Origin: Ficedula albicollis
Taxonomy: Eukaryota; Chordata; Aves; Passeriformes; Muscicapidae
Direction of reading: 5' to 3'
Length of the DNA: 64,000 nucleotides
Assembly (NCBI RefSeq): GCF_000247815.1
Contig: NC_021673.1
Location: forward strand, 41,928,592-41,992,591
The notes below the pieces were generated by a model. It had not been told where the DNA came from and did not search any database. It was given only the letters and a program-made list of their open reading frames with translations. Of the stretch, positions 29,688 to 42,240 are shown piece by piece. The position numbers and the translations under genes are program-made. Numbering within the stretch: position 1 is the stretch's first letter; every line of letters begins with the position of its first letter.

Positions 29688-32600
29688 TTCCCATTCAAAT
29701 CACACTGTGACTTTCCTGTGCATAGGGCTGCAGTGATGCCCTACATCTGTGAGAAAGTAGACATGAACTTTTCCTCTTGCATTCTATGATCAGGGTAATA
29801 GCATAATAAATTGTAGGCTAGATGTATGTGTCTAAACTACATGGAAGCCCATTTTTCTATTAGACTGCTTGGATTTTATATTGTCCTGTGATCTTTCCAT
29901 GAAAAATAATCACAGGTCACCATGTCTGACTCTTGACTGTGTTATTGTTTGTCCTATATTCAGTAATAATATAAGGAAATTCCAAGTAATTTTATCTTGT
30001 ATTTGTAAGGAAGGGAATGTGGGGGCTGCTCTAGAAATTTGAAGCATTATATAAACTGCTTCAGGCTTTTAAATACATTCCTTTTCCTGTCCTAAAACTC
30101 CCTAAAATTAACGATTTGAGGAGGGGCCTATTAAGATCTGCCCCCATCACTGCTTCTGCTGGTTGTGTCTGCATTAAAGTTGAGATTAAAATTATTTAGT
30201 TTTTAAATCTATTTTAAAACATGCACAAATGAACTTATGAGAAAACGTTGCCCTAAGCATAATTTTATGACCCATACATTTTGAATATTTAAAGCAGTAC
30301 TAATAAAAATAAAGCAGTGAATATTCTCAGGGGTTTAATTTTGCTGGTGTGTGTTGATCTGATGGTTTGTGAGTTTTACTACATTTCATTAGGGAAATTT
30401 TACCAGAGAAATGGAGTTGAATATACAAAATAGTTTATCCTAAACTGGCAGCATGAATCCTCAGTAGAGCTTGTTTACACGTGCTGATTCACTTGAACAC
30501 TTACTTTATGAAGAAACGTTTTGGAAATAATTGTATTTCGTGCAGCACTTCAGCAAGAAAGGTGGAAAAAGGCTTGCTGAACCAATCTGCTTTTGGATGG
30601 GAGTCTTTCAGTTCCTTAGAAATCTTTTATACCTTTGTGTTGAACATTATTTTCCTATCCATCAGTAGAGCTTGAGATAAGTTCAATAAGCCCATTTTCA
30701 GATAACTGCACTAAATTTTTATTGATATTGAAGTTTGAAATTAAATAAATTCCATGAAGTCAACAGCACTAAAATTTTACTAGATCTCAAACTCAAAGGA
30801 GAAAATTCTTCCAAGATTAAAATGTTGGAGACAAGCAGTCTTTCCTGCAAAGCTTGAAAGTTTGACTAGACACACCTCTCTGAAACTAAATACCCTCAGT
30901 ATTACCTTTCTGTTTATAATGCTCTAATAGTAATTAGCTAGAGAAACAGTTCACACATAGATGCTCAACATGCTTAAAGACAAATAACAAATGAAATGTT
31001 TTTAAAAGAAAACTGTCATAGTACTGAAAACAGTAAGGAGAAAAGTGCTTTTCTTTTCAAAATCAATTCATGTTGTCCCTGGATTTGTAATTTGTGCTTT
31101 CCTTTTTTTCCTAAAAAAAATTTGTTTTCATTTTATTTGGAGCTGCTTTTAATGTTTACTGAATGCTCTGTCCCCCAGCCCTCACTCTTAAAATTCAGCA
31201 GCAAGTTAGATTAGTGTTTACTCTTCCCTGGAGAATGCTTGCTTCATATTTCCTTTTTAAGATAATGGAGGAACTCTTTGAAGTGAAGCATTTCATTGGA
31301 ATTAAGTATTCTGTGGGGTGAAAGAATGATTTCAGCCAGTGAGAGGTGAAAAGGGAAAATATATGGTTCTTTTTATTCAACAATACATTTTTTTCCTAGT
31401 CTTTTTTCCTAGTATTTTTTTTTTCTTGGTATTTGAAGCCTGACTGCAAACAGGTATTGCAGAAAAAACATTTCTATATTCACACAAGACTTCTCTTCTT
31501 GATTCCAAGTCCAAAGAGATTTGGAGAGACGTTTAAACTCCAGACATTTCAGGGCTGACTTAGCTTTAATACTTCTGTCATGTTTCTCTACCTCTTCTAT
31601 AGTGTTGACTGGTATTTAAATGGTGCTATTAGAGGGTGTTATGCACTGCACTCCTGCAGTCATGTTTTACAAGTTTAATGAGGACCAGGCAGGATATATT
31701 TCTTACATGGCCTGCTGTATTGAATGGAAGCTTCAATTTCTCTCTTAGTCCCAACATGAGATAACTTTACAATGTGCTGAAACTAAGTAGTGCTTGGTGA
31801 GGTTGGACCCCCTCCTCACAATGCTCAAGTGAGCTACAAAGCAATCCCTGTTTGTCATCTATTACAGGTTTTTTTTAAATTCTTTTTCCTAGAGCTTAGT
31901 TTCATTACTTTTATAGTATTATGGAGCTAGTAAAGGGAGACATTTCCTGTTTATTGTTTGATAAAGAAATTTGACAAGGAAGAATAAAACAGCATTTAGG
32001 TAAAAAAATTGGATTCAAGAAAACAGAAGAACAGCAACCAGAATTATTTAAGGAGGTATAGTTTGTGCAAGTATACCTTAGAGTATAATACCAGTTACCA
32101 GTGAAAGGAATATTATTTATACATGTATCTCTATACATATGATGGCTGAATATGACAGCAAATTCTGAAGTTGCATTTATAAGGTAAATAAATATAACAA
32201 AAAAAAAATTGAGTGTACCAGCTTGTGTACAAGATGAAATCTGGACATTTTGACCTGCATTCTCCTCTAGTTCATCTGTCTTGAAATTTATTTTTCATAT
32301 TTGAAAGTTTTAAACAACGTAAAGCACACATCACTGATGATCTGAAAAGGAGAGGGTAATCCTTCTGCTGTGAGGTCATTTTCACTTTAAAAAGTGTGAA
32401 AGTTGCGGGTTTGGACCGGGCCAGGTAAAAGTGGTTGTGCTGAACCTGGCCAAATGCAGTGTGGCTCTCAGCAGAAGCAGCAGGCTGAAGCACTGTACAA
32501 GTATAGTAGCATATTTCTCCAAACAGTAAAATAATACGGTTTTTTGGTAGTTAGGAGGAGAACTCACTTCCGTAAAATGAAACCAGAAACACCCAATATC

Positions 32601-33385
32601 TCAGTGATCTAATATTTGCTTTTATCCCTGAATGACTTTAAACTTTAAAACCTAATATTATTGCCAGGGAAAAAAACAATTTTCTGTAAGACTTGAAAAC
32701 ATCTTTATTGTTCTTATTCTCTGCACTTCTTTTACTGGACACTTTTTAACAAGGAAAGCTTATCCACACAGGAAAACAGTGAGCAATAACAAAGACATAC
32801 GATATGATTGTTGGAAATGCTAACACATTCCTAAAAGAGTCACCCCCTATTTATGGTGCTAAAGTCTACTTCCTTTTGGTTGCTCCAGATGTGAGGGAAG
32901 CACTGAAGAAGAAGGAACCTATTAGTAAGTACAAAGGCTATGTGGAAAGATGTCTGTCTGTGAGCAGCTACCTCTCTTCACAGCTGGTCTTTCTGAAAGC
33001 ACCAGGCATTCATACCATTCATAGATACTGGTGCAACAGAGGATTCTCTGCACAAAACTGACCTTAGATCCACAGCTAAATCGTCTACATTAACCCTGAA
33101 ACCGCTGGCTGGGTGTAGGCTTTGACTCATCTCATGGCAAGTGATGGAAGCAGGGAGAGAGTGTATCACCAGTGTGCAAAGAAGAGCTGCTGATACCAGC
33201 AAGTGCAGGCTGAAGCCCAGCAGTCTGTTCCAAAATGTGCATAAAGGCAGAGTTTGCATTTTGAATGCACTTACAGTGAGAAAAAATTTGTAGTTCCCCA
33301 AGTTTTGATACTGAACTCAAAGCTGTGATCATTGATGTAGCATCCACAGTGCATCAGGCACTTTTAGATGCAGTGCCCTGAAGTT

Positions 33386-33490
33386 TTCATGTGGGCACCA
33401 CCCTTATGAAGTCCAGCATTGCCATTGAAACAGTTCATGTGGGCACCACCCTTATGAAGTCCAGCCTTATCAGCATTGCCATTGAAACAA
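33386..33490. repeat. Direct tandem duplication with a 9-bp indel
   Basis: Copy 1 (33386-33433) and copy 2 (33434-33490) both start TTCATGTGGGCACCACCC and end CATTGCCATTGAAACA. Copy 2 carries an extra nine bases (CCTTATCAG) in the middle. The rest is identical apart from the final base or two. Confidence 0.94.
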
Positions 33491-34560
33491 TGCTTCTTTA
33501 TAAACAACAGCTATGGCAATTTAAGTGAAGCAGTAATGTTTCCTTAGGTTTTGAGCTGTGGAAATAGTGACTGTCAATATTCTTTGGAGTGTTTCTCTCC
33601 TGCTATCAGCAGTGGGTGCTGGGTAAAGAGTGCATTGAACTTCCCAGGTCTCTGCACTCTTAAAATCACACCTTGCTCGGCTGTGATGTTGCTCATCTTT
33701 CAACTTCATCTTTGGGGGAGTGCTACGAATAAATTCTTCATCCAGTCTTTTGCTGGTGAAATGACCTGTTTGTACCTTCTTAAGAATGGGCAAATTTAAG
33801 GCAGGTGCCTGTTCTTCCTTGGTAGTACATTAAAAGCAGAGATGTTAAAGTTCTGAGTTCAAGAAGTTTCTGTGGTTTATCAGAAGTCAGTGGGAGTAGC
33901 CTGGTGCTACTCTCACTCAGCTGTTGACTTTATGGAAAGTTTAGGACTTTATTCTACTTTAAGGGAGACAGTGCTGAAAAGGAAAAATGCAGCATGTTGT
34001 CCTGCTTTCAGCTACTTGCATTATTCTGTATTTAGTTTTTGAAGGAAAAATCCTCATATAAACCACTGTTACAGAGGAAATTACTAAACTGCACTTTTTC
34101 TTTTTTAAACTTTGTAACCAATCTCTGAAAAAAAAGTGGTATAATACTGGTGAACAAGTAGTCACTAGTCTTCCTAAAACGATGGGTGAAGATGACTGTA
34201 GGCCTTGAGATAAAAGTAATATGGTTAGAAGAATAAACATTAATTTTTAGATGGTTGGTTGTATTTATTTTGCTGGGGTTTTGGTCTATCCTTGTTATAT
34301 CTAGTTACAAGACACTGTTTAAAGTAAGAATTGCTCTTTTTCGTTTTCCTTAGCTAAATAATGTGTTCCATTAGGCTGTATCCTCTTCATAGGAAGTAGA
34401 GCTGTGTTGCCCGTTTCAGATATTAGAAATGTTCTGAACCCTCATTTTGGAACCCAACCAGCCACAGGCATACTAGAAATTTTTATGGTGACCATTCGAA
34501 TTTCAACTTCAGTTTTGTATTTTGCTTTATATTCTTGGGTAACAGCAGGGCCTTTGCTTT

Positions 34561-34624
34561 CTTTCTGAGCAAACCTCCTGATGGGGCATCACGTCTGCTG
34601 CTCCATCAGGAGGTTTATAGAAAG
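34561..34624. repeat. Strong hairpin (inverted repeat), candidate small-RNA precursor
   Basis: The arms AAACCTCCTGATGG (34571-34584) and CCATCAGGAGGTTT (34603-34616) are perfectly complementary over 14 bp. Pairing continues inward by one G-U and three Watson-Crick pairs to give an 18-pair stem with a 10-nt loop (34589-34598). Outward, a 4x2 internal loop is followed by six more pairs (CTTTCT 34561-34566 with AGAAAG 34619-34624). The 64-nt fold has the general shape and length of a microRNA precursor. I do not match it to any microRNA I know. It could also be a relic of a small inverted-repeat element or chance. Either strand could be the transcript. Confidence 0.7.
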
Positions 34625-36444
34625 CCACTCTAAGTGTCAGAAGTAATAAGACTGGGGAGTGGGAAACATAGTTGTGGTGATAATGATGACTTGAATGTCA
34701 TCTTCCATCTGAGAACCAGGGAATTTGGCCGCATCAAAAACCAGAGTATAAGTTTAGTGAGCAATGGCTGCAGAACTGTGAACCAAAACAGACAGATCTA
34801 CTGTAAAATATTCAGAGGTTATGTAAACACTTCATGTATTCTACATGTAAAATGTATTTTGTGGCCAAAAGCACTAAGCAAGAGGGACCATTTTTTCCTA
34901 AATAAAAATGAAGCACCAGGTCAATTTAGAGAACAAAACCATTGCACACCGCAGCAAACACAGTGATGTTCTCAGTGATGTTATTTATTGTATACATCAT
35001 TCAGGTTACCAGACATAAACGTCTATTTTCTTGATTAGAAGAATATTCTTAATTCTAATTTTACTATTCTCTGTTTTGCACTTCTAATTAATGTAGTCGT
35101 TGTCCTAAAAGAACGATCAAAATTTATTTTTCTGTTCAAAAATGAGCTTATTGGTTGATGTAATGCATATGTTTGTGTACAAGAGTATAGCCTTCCTCTA
35201 TTGTGTCTTTCTCTCTGAATTTGTTGTAAACACACTCAAGAAAATAAGAGGGACCTGAGAGAGGTTTTGGTGGAACATTCAGCAGCAGATGTATCCAATG
35301 AAGTTGACCAGCATGATGCTATAGAATTTAACAGAAATTCCTTGTCATTATAACTAGCTGATGTCCTGAATTCACAGCATGAATAGGAATGCACATTTTG
35401 GTTCCTTCAACACTATCTTTTATTACTGGTTATTGAGGTCTCAAGCCTGTAGGAGAGGCTTTTTCTCCCTTTTTCCTCTCTGCTTTACACAAAGGAGGTG
35501 CTAATAAATACAAAAAAGGAATCTCTCGAAGACTTTCCTGCTGCCATTTAGCACCTCACTTTTCCAGAAGTGCATAGAGAACTGCACAGGGGCAAGTGAG
35601 TGTTTTGGTTTGGTTTTTCTGTTGTTTTTTTTATTCTTTAGCCTAACCTTTAAGGCTCCCCTTAAAAAGAAGCTGATGGCAATGGCAGCTTTCCTGATGA
35701 AGTCTTCATTAGGGAATGGGTTGAGGCCATCCATCATTTTGCAGGAATAACTGAAATGGTGTCTGGCAGCAGCAGCTCTGGCACTCTGGAGCTGGACTGA
35801 AACTGCAGCCTCAGGGAAAAATGTGCTCTCATCCTTTTTACCCAACAGCTCCCCCAGCTCCCCAGTTTCCACACAGCACCATCGAGCAGCCAATTCACAC
35901 AGAGGGGAGTGGAGGCTTTATATGTAGCTGCACATCAACTCTCCCAGGGCTCTTAAGCATTTAACTCATTTTTTTCTTTGGGAAGAAAGAAAAGAAAAGC
36001 TCCAGATGTTTTGAGGGGTTTTGGTTGGTTTTTTTTTTTCTGAAATGGGTGCATTGCAGACAGCTCCTGTGCCTCTCTGGGAAATAAGTAACCACCCAAG
36101 CAGTTCTACTGCTCATGCAATGGTCATCTCTTGATAACCAAGGTACAGAGGGGAGTTTCATAAAAGGATCATCAACCACTTTTTTCCATTAATGGCTTTC
36201 TTTTACAAACAGAATTGTTTGGGAGGGGATTTTCAAGGCTTTTTATTTGGGCAGTATATGAGATCTTTGTCAGACTCAACTCCACTTTCACTGCCAACTG
36301 CCTCAGGGATCCCTGGGGCAGCTCGGTGCTGTGGCCGTGTCCACAGTGTGCAGATGTTGTGCAGTGTGGCTGAAGTCACTGCTCATGCATGCTGGGCTGT
36401 GTCGCAACGCACAGCAAATCCCGAGCATCGAGCCATGAATGTGT

Positions 36445-36533
36445 CACCCAGATGATTTGTGAGAAACAATAATTCCGGCACTTGTGCCCCACCCAGATGA
36501 TTTGTGAGAAACAATAATTCCAGCATTTGTGCC
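36445..36533. repeat. Direct tandem duplication, 45-bp unit
   Basis: Copy 1 (36445-36489) and copy 2 (36490-36533) both read CACCCAGATGATTTGTGAGA onward, with two transitions (G/A and C/T) between them. The sequence differs from its surroundings in no other way. Confidence 0.93.
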
Positions 36534-39280
36534 GTTGGGATTTACATGTGGACATTTTGACTGTTTGTAAAGAACGTATAGAGTATGATGCTGAGTTTAC
36601 CAAATATGTGCAATAGTTATAGGCAGAGATTTCTCTCAAAATTTCTGCATAAAAATTTTTGGAATTCACCCAGGAGAATAGTTTCATATGTGGATGTTGA
36701 TATTGTATACTGGGTTTTTCTAAAAAGAAAAAAAAAAAGTTTAATTTGTTTTCTTAATCTTTTCATCAGTAACTTAAAAAATGGTTTCTTTCGGGACTAA
36801 ATACTGGCTCCAGCGCCAAAAATTTTCTGTAGGCAAAACTGTGCTTCATGAAAAGCATATTCATTGGAAGTAAACTTTTTTTTTTTTTTCTGAGAAAGAA
36901 ATCACTCCCTGTCATGCATTCTTATACATTTTCTAAAATTGCTTTCGGTTGCAGATAGCACATTTTCCACAGCTTAACATATTTGATCAAACTTGTGGAA
37001 ACATTTCAGGTGTTTTCCTCAAAATTAATAGCAATTAAAAATGACAAAATAAAATTCCATGCCACTGGAGTTTGTTATGTAGCCCTCAGGAAGAGAAGAC
37101 ACACTCTGGCTTTGCCTGAATCGCTATGAAATTAAACCTCTTTCATTGGACATAGCAATTACTTTAATTATAGCACTGGGGATTTTGATAGAGGCTGGTC
37201 TGCAGGGCTCTGCCTCACACCCAGCAGTGTGCTAACTTCAGCTGAGATACAGGCAGAGAGAAACTCGGCAGCTATAAAGTGACCTTCCTAATGATAATTC
37301 ATGTCTGGGAGAAAAGAACTGGGTGGAGGAAGGAGGGAAAGCAAGGAAGACTGGGAAATGCTACTCCATGTCTAGCTTAGATGTAAGGAGGAGGATTGTG
37401 CTTGTTGCTGAGCCATCCCTGCACTTTTCCTTGCTCAGTGGTCAGGCAGCTGTCCTTTGCTTCTCCTCCAGCTTGCCTTGCCGCGTGCTGGCAGGGTGGA
37501 AAACAGAGCTGAATAAAGAGGAATGGAAGATGGCAAAATGGTAATGGTGCCATTGGCATTGCATTCAGCTGCCCCCTGTGTCCCCATGGTCTAAGTTTGT
37601 CTTTCTTCTTCATTTTCACTGGTAAAGGAAGAAAGTGAAGTCTGACTGGTCACTGTCCATGTCTGCCACTCATCTCTACCTTTCTCAAGCATGAAAATGG
37701 AAAGTGAGGGTGTCAGCACTAGTTAACCAGGAGGCCAAACAGTCCAAACTGTATACCATGTAGTCATCAGAAATGTTTGTGACTGGTATTCATAATTAAA
37801 TTTTAAGGTAAATTGACTTTTTTTATTTTCCTTTTTTTTTTTCTTTTTAATTGTAGAAAGACAGGTCTAAAAGCTTTGCTTTTTCTATGTGTTTAAACCT
37901 AAATGGGGACTTTTTTTTATTTTTTATTATTACCTTTTCCTGGGAAGAAGGTGTTCACATTCACTGTGATTTCTGATGAATGCATGACAGATGCTTTGCT
38001 TGTCTCTGAAAGCAAGATCCTAATTTTTTGGACGTGTAGGCTTCAGCCATCCTTTAGAAATGCAGAGCAGGTGGGAGCTGCAAGGCCGTGATGTCACCTA
38101 GTGAGTTGCCAATTTCCCCCACCACACTGAGTCCCTCCTTGCACTTCAGGGAAGGGGGAGAAAGAATGCTTGTTCCTGCAGCAAATCACAGATGTAATGT
38201 CCATAGCAGAAAACAAGACTGGCAGACTGGTGTGATGGACTGTTCTTGAAGTCTCTGGGATTTTATGTGGTGTTCCTGTGTTATAAGGAACCCAGAAAAC
38301 GGGATATTTGAGGGTGAATTGCTGTTGTTACTGCTTTTGGCTTCCCGAAGTAGCAGCAGCCATATGAGTGTGGACTCTGCCTTCTTCCCCATCATCTGCT
38401 GTCTTTTTTATCTGTCTGGTCAGTGGTAGTGAGCTATGGATGTGCCCAGGATCTGGTAGCATGGGTGCCAGGCTGCCAGGTTGTTGTGACAGCGTGATTA
38501 TGAGCATGTGCCACTGTGGCAAGTGTCATCAATTCTGCAGTTTCTGCCACTCAATGTCAGGAACAAAATTGCATGAAGACCATAGTATGATTGAAATTGT
38601 CAGGAACATTTAAATTACAGAATCACTGTGCTCCCAGGCTGTAAAATTAAATGTTACTGCTCACTGAAGTAATTGAGTTGAAATGGCTTGCAAGAAAGCA
38701 CTCCAGTAATTGTCATTCAGCTAAAGTGTTGCCTGTGCTCAAGCCTCCCACTTTGTGAATGGGGAAGCCAGCCAAGTGCTCCAGGATGTCCAGCAGGAGT
38801 GATGCAGCAGCCAGGCTGCAGTGCTGGGCCCAACCTCACCTAGGACATGCCACAGCCAGTGGGAGGGAGGGATGTAAGGATGAACAGTTTCACATGCTGG
38901 AGCCCTGTGTGCAAATGAAGTTAAGCTTTTGGCTGCATGGGTGCAGATCAATGGGGATGCAAATACAGAGGTGGCTCAGGCAAACTGAAGTCCCTGCAAT
39001 GCAGCCACCCACAGTGCAGGCATATCACAGATGGAGCCGAGAAAGGATGCTGCAGTTATCTGCAACAGTATTCTTCACACATCATTCCCTTTTACACATT
39101 CTTAACACATATCTTTTTTTTTTCTTACAGCTGGGGGAACTTTCTTGATCTCTTATTTTCCTTTATGACAATGGCATGTAGAACTATAGTTTGTCTTTGA
39201 AAACCTTATCTTTCTATTGAGTTTAGCAGCTATTAGGCTAAAAAATTATGAAAACAAACAGCATGTTTGGTCATGGCACC

Positions 39281-39420
39281 AAGCCTACCAGAGTTTAGGT
39301 GTTTGGACAGTGCTCTCAGACAAGTGGTGTGTTTTTTGGCGCTGTCCTGTGCAGGGCCAGGAGCTGGATTTCATGGTTCTTGTGGGTCCCTTCCAAATCG
39401 GGATATTCTATGATGCTATG
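39281..39420 (+). mobile_element. CR1 LINE 3'-end fragment
   Basis: The segment matches the 3' untranslated tail of an avian CR1 non-LTR retrotransposon. It has TTTGGACAGTGCTCTCAGA, then GTCCTGTGCAGGGCCAGGAG, then GGGTCCCTTCCAA and the terminal ATTCTATGATGCTATG octamer-type repeat at 39404-39420. CR1 copies are usually 5'-truncated like this one. It is on the plus strand, shows several substitutions against the CR1 pattern I know and carries no coding sequence. The left boundary is approximate. Confidence 0.85.
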
Positions 39421-41689
39421 TTTGCCTCATTTCCCTAAGAACTTGGATAAAAACAGCCACTGTTTACTGATGGGGAATGGGAATGAAGTCTACTTTTGTT
39501 TTTCTAGTAATTTTTCAGACATGGCAAGGTAAAAGAAGACAATTGAAAGTGAATAAGCGTGTGTGTGCATGTGCACAGGTTGACGGGGATGCCATTCCCT
39601 TAGCATTATTCCCCCATTCTCTATGGCATATAGGTAGGAAAAAATGCTTGCTCTGAACTGCAGGTTGCCTGAAAATATATGGAAAATTAGTAGTTGTGGT
39701 TGTTAAGAGCTTAGCCAAACAGGAGCAATTGCTCCATCCACTTGAGAAATGAAGCAATAGTCAGGGGAAAAAAGAACAATGTAGGGCATAGTTAATTGCT
39801 CAGCTAATCAGGCTGCAGTGCAGCTCAGGAACAGAGGAATCCTTGAACAGACATGAGACTGAAAGCAAGTGAAAGAAGCATTGCAGTCACTGTTGTGGAA
39901 GATACCACACTTCCACTTACCTTGCATTAGGTGAGCAGGATGGGTTTGAGAGTGGTGTTTTTGTTCCTATTTCATATCAGCCCAAAGTGCTTATCTGTCT
40001 TTATCTTGGAGCATTCATTTCCCTGTGCTCCAAGCCCTAAGTAACAGTGAATCTGTCCTTTTAATTTTGTTGAAGCATTATATTGCAACCTGTCTAAAAT
40101 CAGGTTTGAAAACGAGGCATACTGTTTCAAACTGTTTTGTCCGACCAGTTACACTGAGGAGACTTAAATGTTCTTGCTAGCCAAAGGAGAGTAAAGTGTA
40201 TGAATTCTGCCTCAAAATTGTTTGCAGAGATTTCCTCTGGTACCTTTTATTCCTCTTAACTAGATGGCTCTGTGCTCTCAGTTAAGCAGCAGTCATTGAT
40301 GGAGAGAAAAACCTTTTTTCTTGTTTTGTAAAGTGCTTGAAAGATTATGGGTTAGACTGAAATGCTTGCTGCTTTGTGCTGCTCCAGTGATGTAAAGCAT
40401 CTGCTAACTCACTGCAACCCTTCGCCTGAACTGGATTTGCAATACCTTGCATTGCTGTGGTGATGCAATGCAGCTGGAAAAGACACTGGTCTTTTCTAGT
40501 TGAAAACATTTGAATCTGTTCCTTTAAAAGAAATAAAATACTTTGATAATTAAAAGTACAATGCTACTTTTATCTCTTTGATGTCTGTTTTTTCTTCAAC
40601 TCCCTGTTTATAAAGACCAGATTGTGCTCGTGATTGCCGTAATCTGAAATTTAAAGGAATGTTTATGGAAAAAAGTTCTCACACTGAGGAAGGGCAATAG
40701 AATTAAGGTCTGGTAGACATGTGAGGAATAGAAACCTTAAAGTGACAAACATGTTTGAATTAGGAGGATAACCTATTTAACTCTTGCCACAGGCCAGGCA
40801 CACCCATATTAAGCAGGTATACTGTTCATACTCTCTCTTGGCCAGCAGTTGATTGATACTATTTGCTATTATTAAAATCCTTTTTTTTTTTTTTTCCACC
40901 AAATCTGTGGAACTCTATCAGCAGCCAGGATGATAATCAAGGGCCTAATCCTGCTGAATTCCTTTGGAGCTCATTGCATCTCCTGCATTAAGGTTGCATT
41001 CCCTTTGAGCCTTCTTGCAGGATGCATCCTCACAGGACAGCAGGGCCTGTCTGTGTTGAACCATGGCTGTCTAAGTCAGCTTATGTATCTCTGTGCACAG
41101 ATGTCATGGTGAGAAAGTTAATTTTTTGGATTTTTTTTTTTTCTTTTAACTGCTCAGTCTTCCTTGTGAGATGAACATGCTGTGTTGGAGGAGGTTTGGC
41201 ATTTGAGGAAGAAGGGAATAAATTTCTCTCCCTTTACTTATGCAGCCTGTTTGTTTACTATAAGAGAGGAGCAGACAAGGTAAGGCAGGCCAACATATAA
41301 TTTCATATGGCCACAGATGAGTGAAAATATAAACATTTTCTCCCTGATTTTAAAAACATCCCAAATAATCCGGTTTGCCAGTGAGGCATGATGATGGTGG
41401 AACACGCACTGAGAACGTATCAGGAAAGACAGACCAAAGTGAGCTGCTGTTTAGCAGAAAAGCCTAAAAATATGCCGAAAGACTAGGCAGTCATGTTGTG
41501 TAGCTGCACAAAGGGGTTTGTGTAGTGCTGTTTTGTTTTCTGCTGGTGGGGTTTTGCCCCTGGGTTTGCCTGGAAGGGGAGTTGGAATGCGCTGTGATGG
41601 GCTGCCCTCCGTCCCGGTGGCGCGGCGCAGGAGTGCCCAGCAGCAGGTCTGGCCTAGGGTGATTGATCCCTCCATTTAGGAGGCAAAAT

Positions 41690-42240
41690 GCCTTCTGAAG
41701 CAACGAGCAGATCAAAGACGTTAATGATTGGCAGCGATTTATGCTGCTTTTGTTTTTAATTCCTTGACTCCTGACACTTTAAGATGGGACTTTATAAAAG
41801 AAGGATGCCGTATCCTAGGGTTACGCCTCCTTTCATAACAAGGAAAGCTGAAGGAGCTGTGGAGACTGATATCCAGATTTCAGATATATTAGTTTTTATT
41901 TAAATCTGAGGTTCAGAGGTTTGTGGGCATGCTGTTTCTGTTATTAAATCATTATGCACCTACCTGGGGGGAAAAAAGCCAACAATCTTACCAGGAGTGC
42001 CTCTATAAACATTTCTTACTCTCCACAGTGTAAGGCTTGTATATTAAAAATTCTTTGAATAGCTGACCTCAACAGGTGTTTTATTTGAGCAAACAAAACA
42101 ATAAATAGTAATATAATCCCTGTGGAGGTGGCATTAGGATTTGTGGGAAATGCATAATTTCCTTTACTAAATGTAGGAAGCTGCACAAATTTAATTTCTT
42201 CATTTTTTGTCATTAATACCAAACTATCCTGGAGCTCTAT
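41690..42240. promoter_or_regulatory. Candidate conserved non-coding stretch
   Basis: The stretch is complex DNA without a long frame. At 42146-42162 it has GGAAATGCATAATTTCC, a 6-bp inverted repeat around a POU/octamer-like ATGCATAAT core. TCAAAGACGTTAATGATTGG lies near 41713. These words are suggestive of transcription-factor binding, but conservation is unknown. Assigned from composition and motif look only. Confidence 0.2.

Larger units (their letters stand above)
25428..39280. other. Mostly unique A+T-rich DNA, no gene recognised
   Basis: This stretch contains the duplications at 28.46, 33.39 and 36.45 kb, low-complexity tracts at 28.97 and 29.59 kb, a strong hairpin at 34.56 kb and a candidate regulatory stretch at 27.5 kb. 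A frame of 85 codons at 32804-33061 and one of 110 codons at 34634-34966 show no family motif and are most simply chance. No RNA gene or transposon terminus was recognised. Confidence 0.5.

Noticed and set aside
32804..33061. 85-codon plus-strand frame considered as a possible exon or retroelement remnant
   Set aside because: No recognisable domain and no flanking element ends. A frame of this length is expected by chance in 64 kb.
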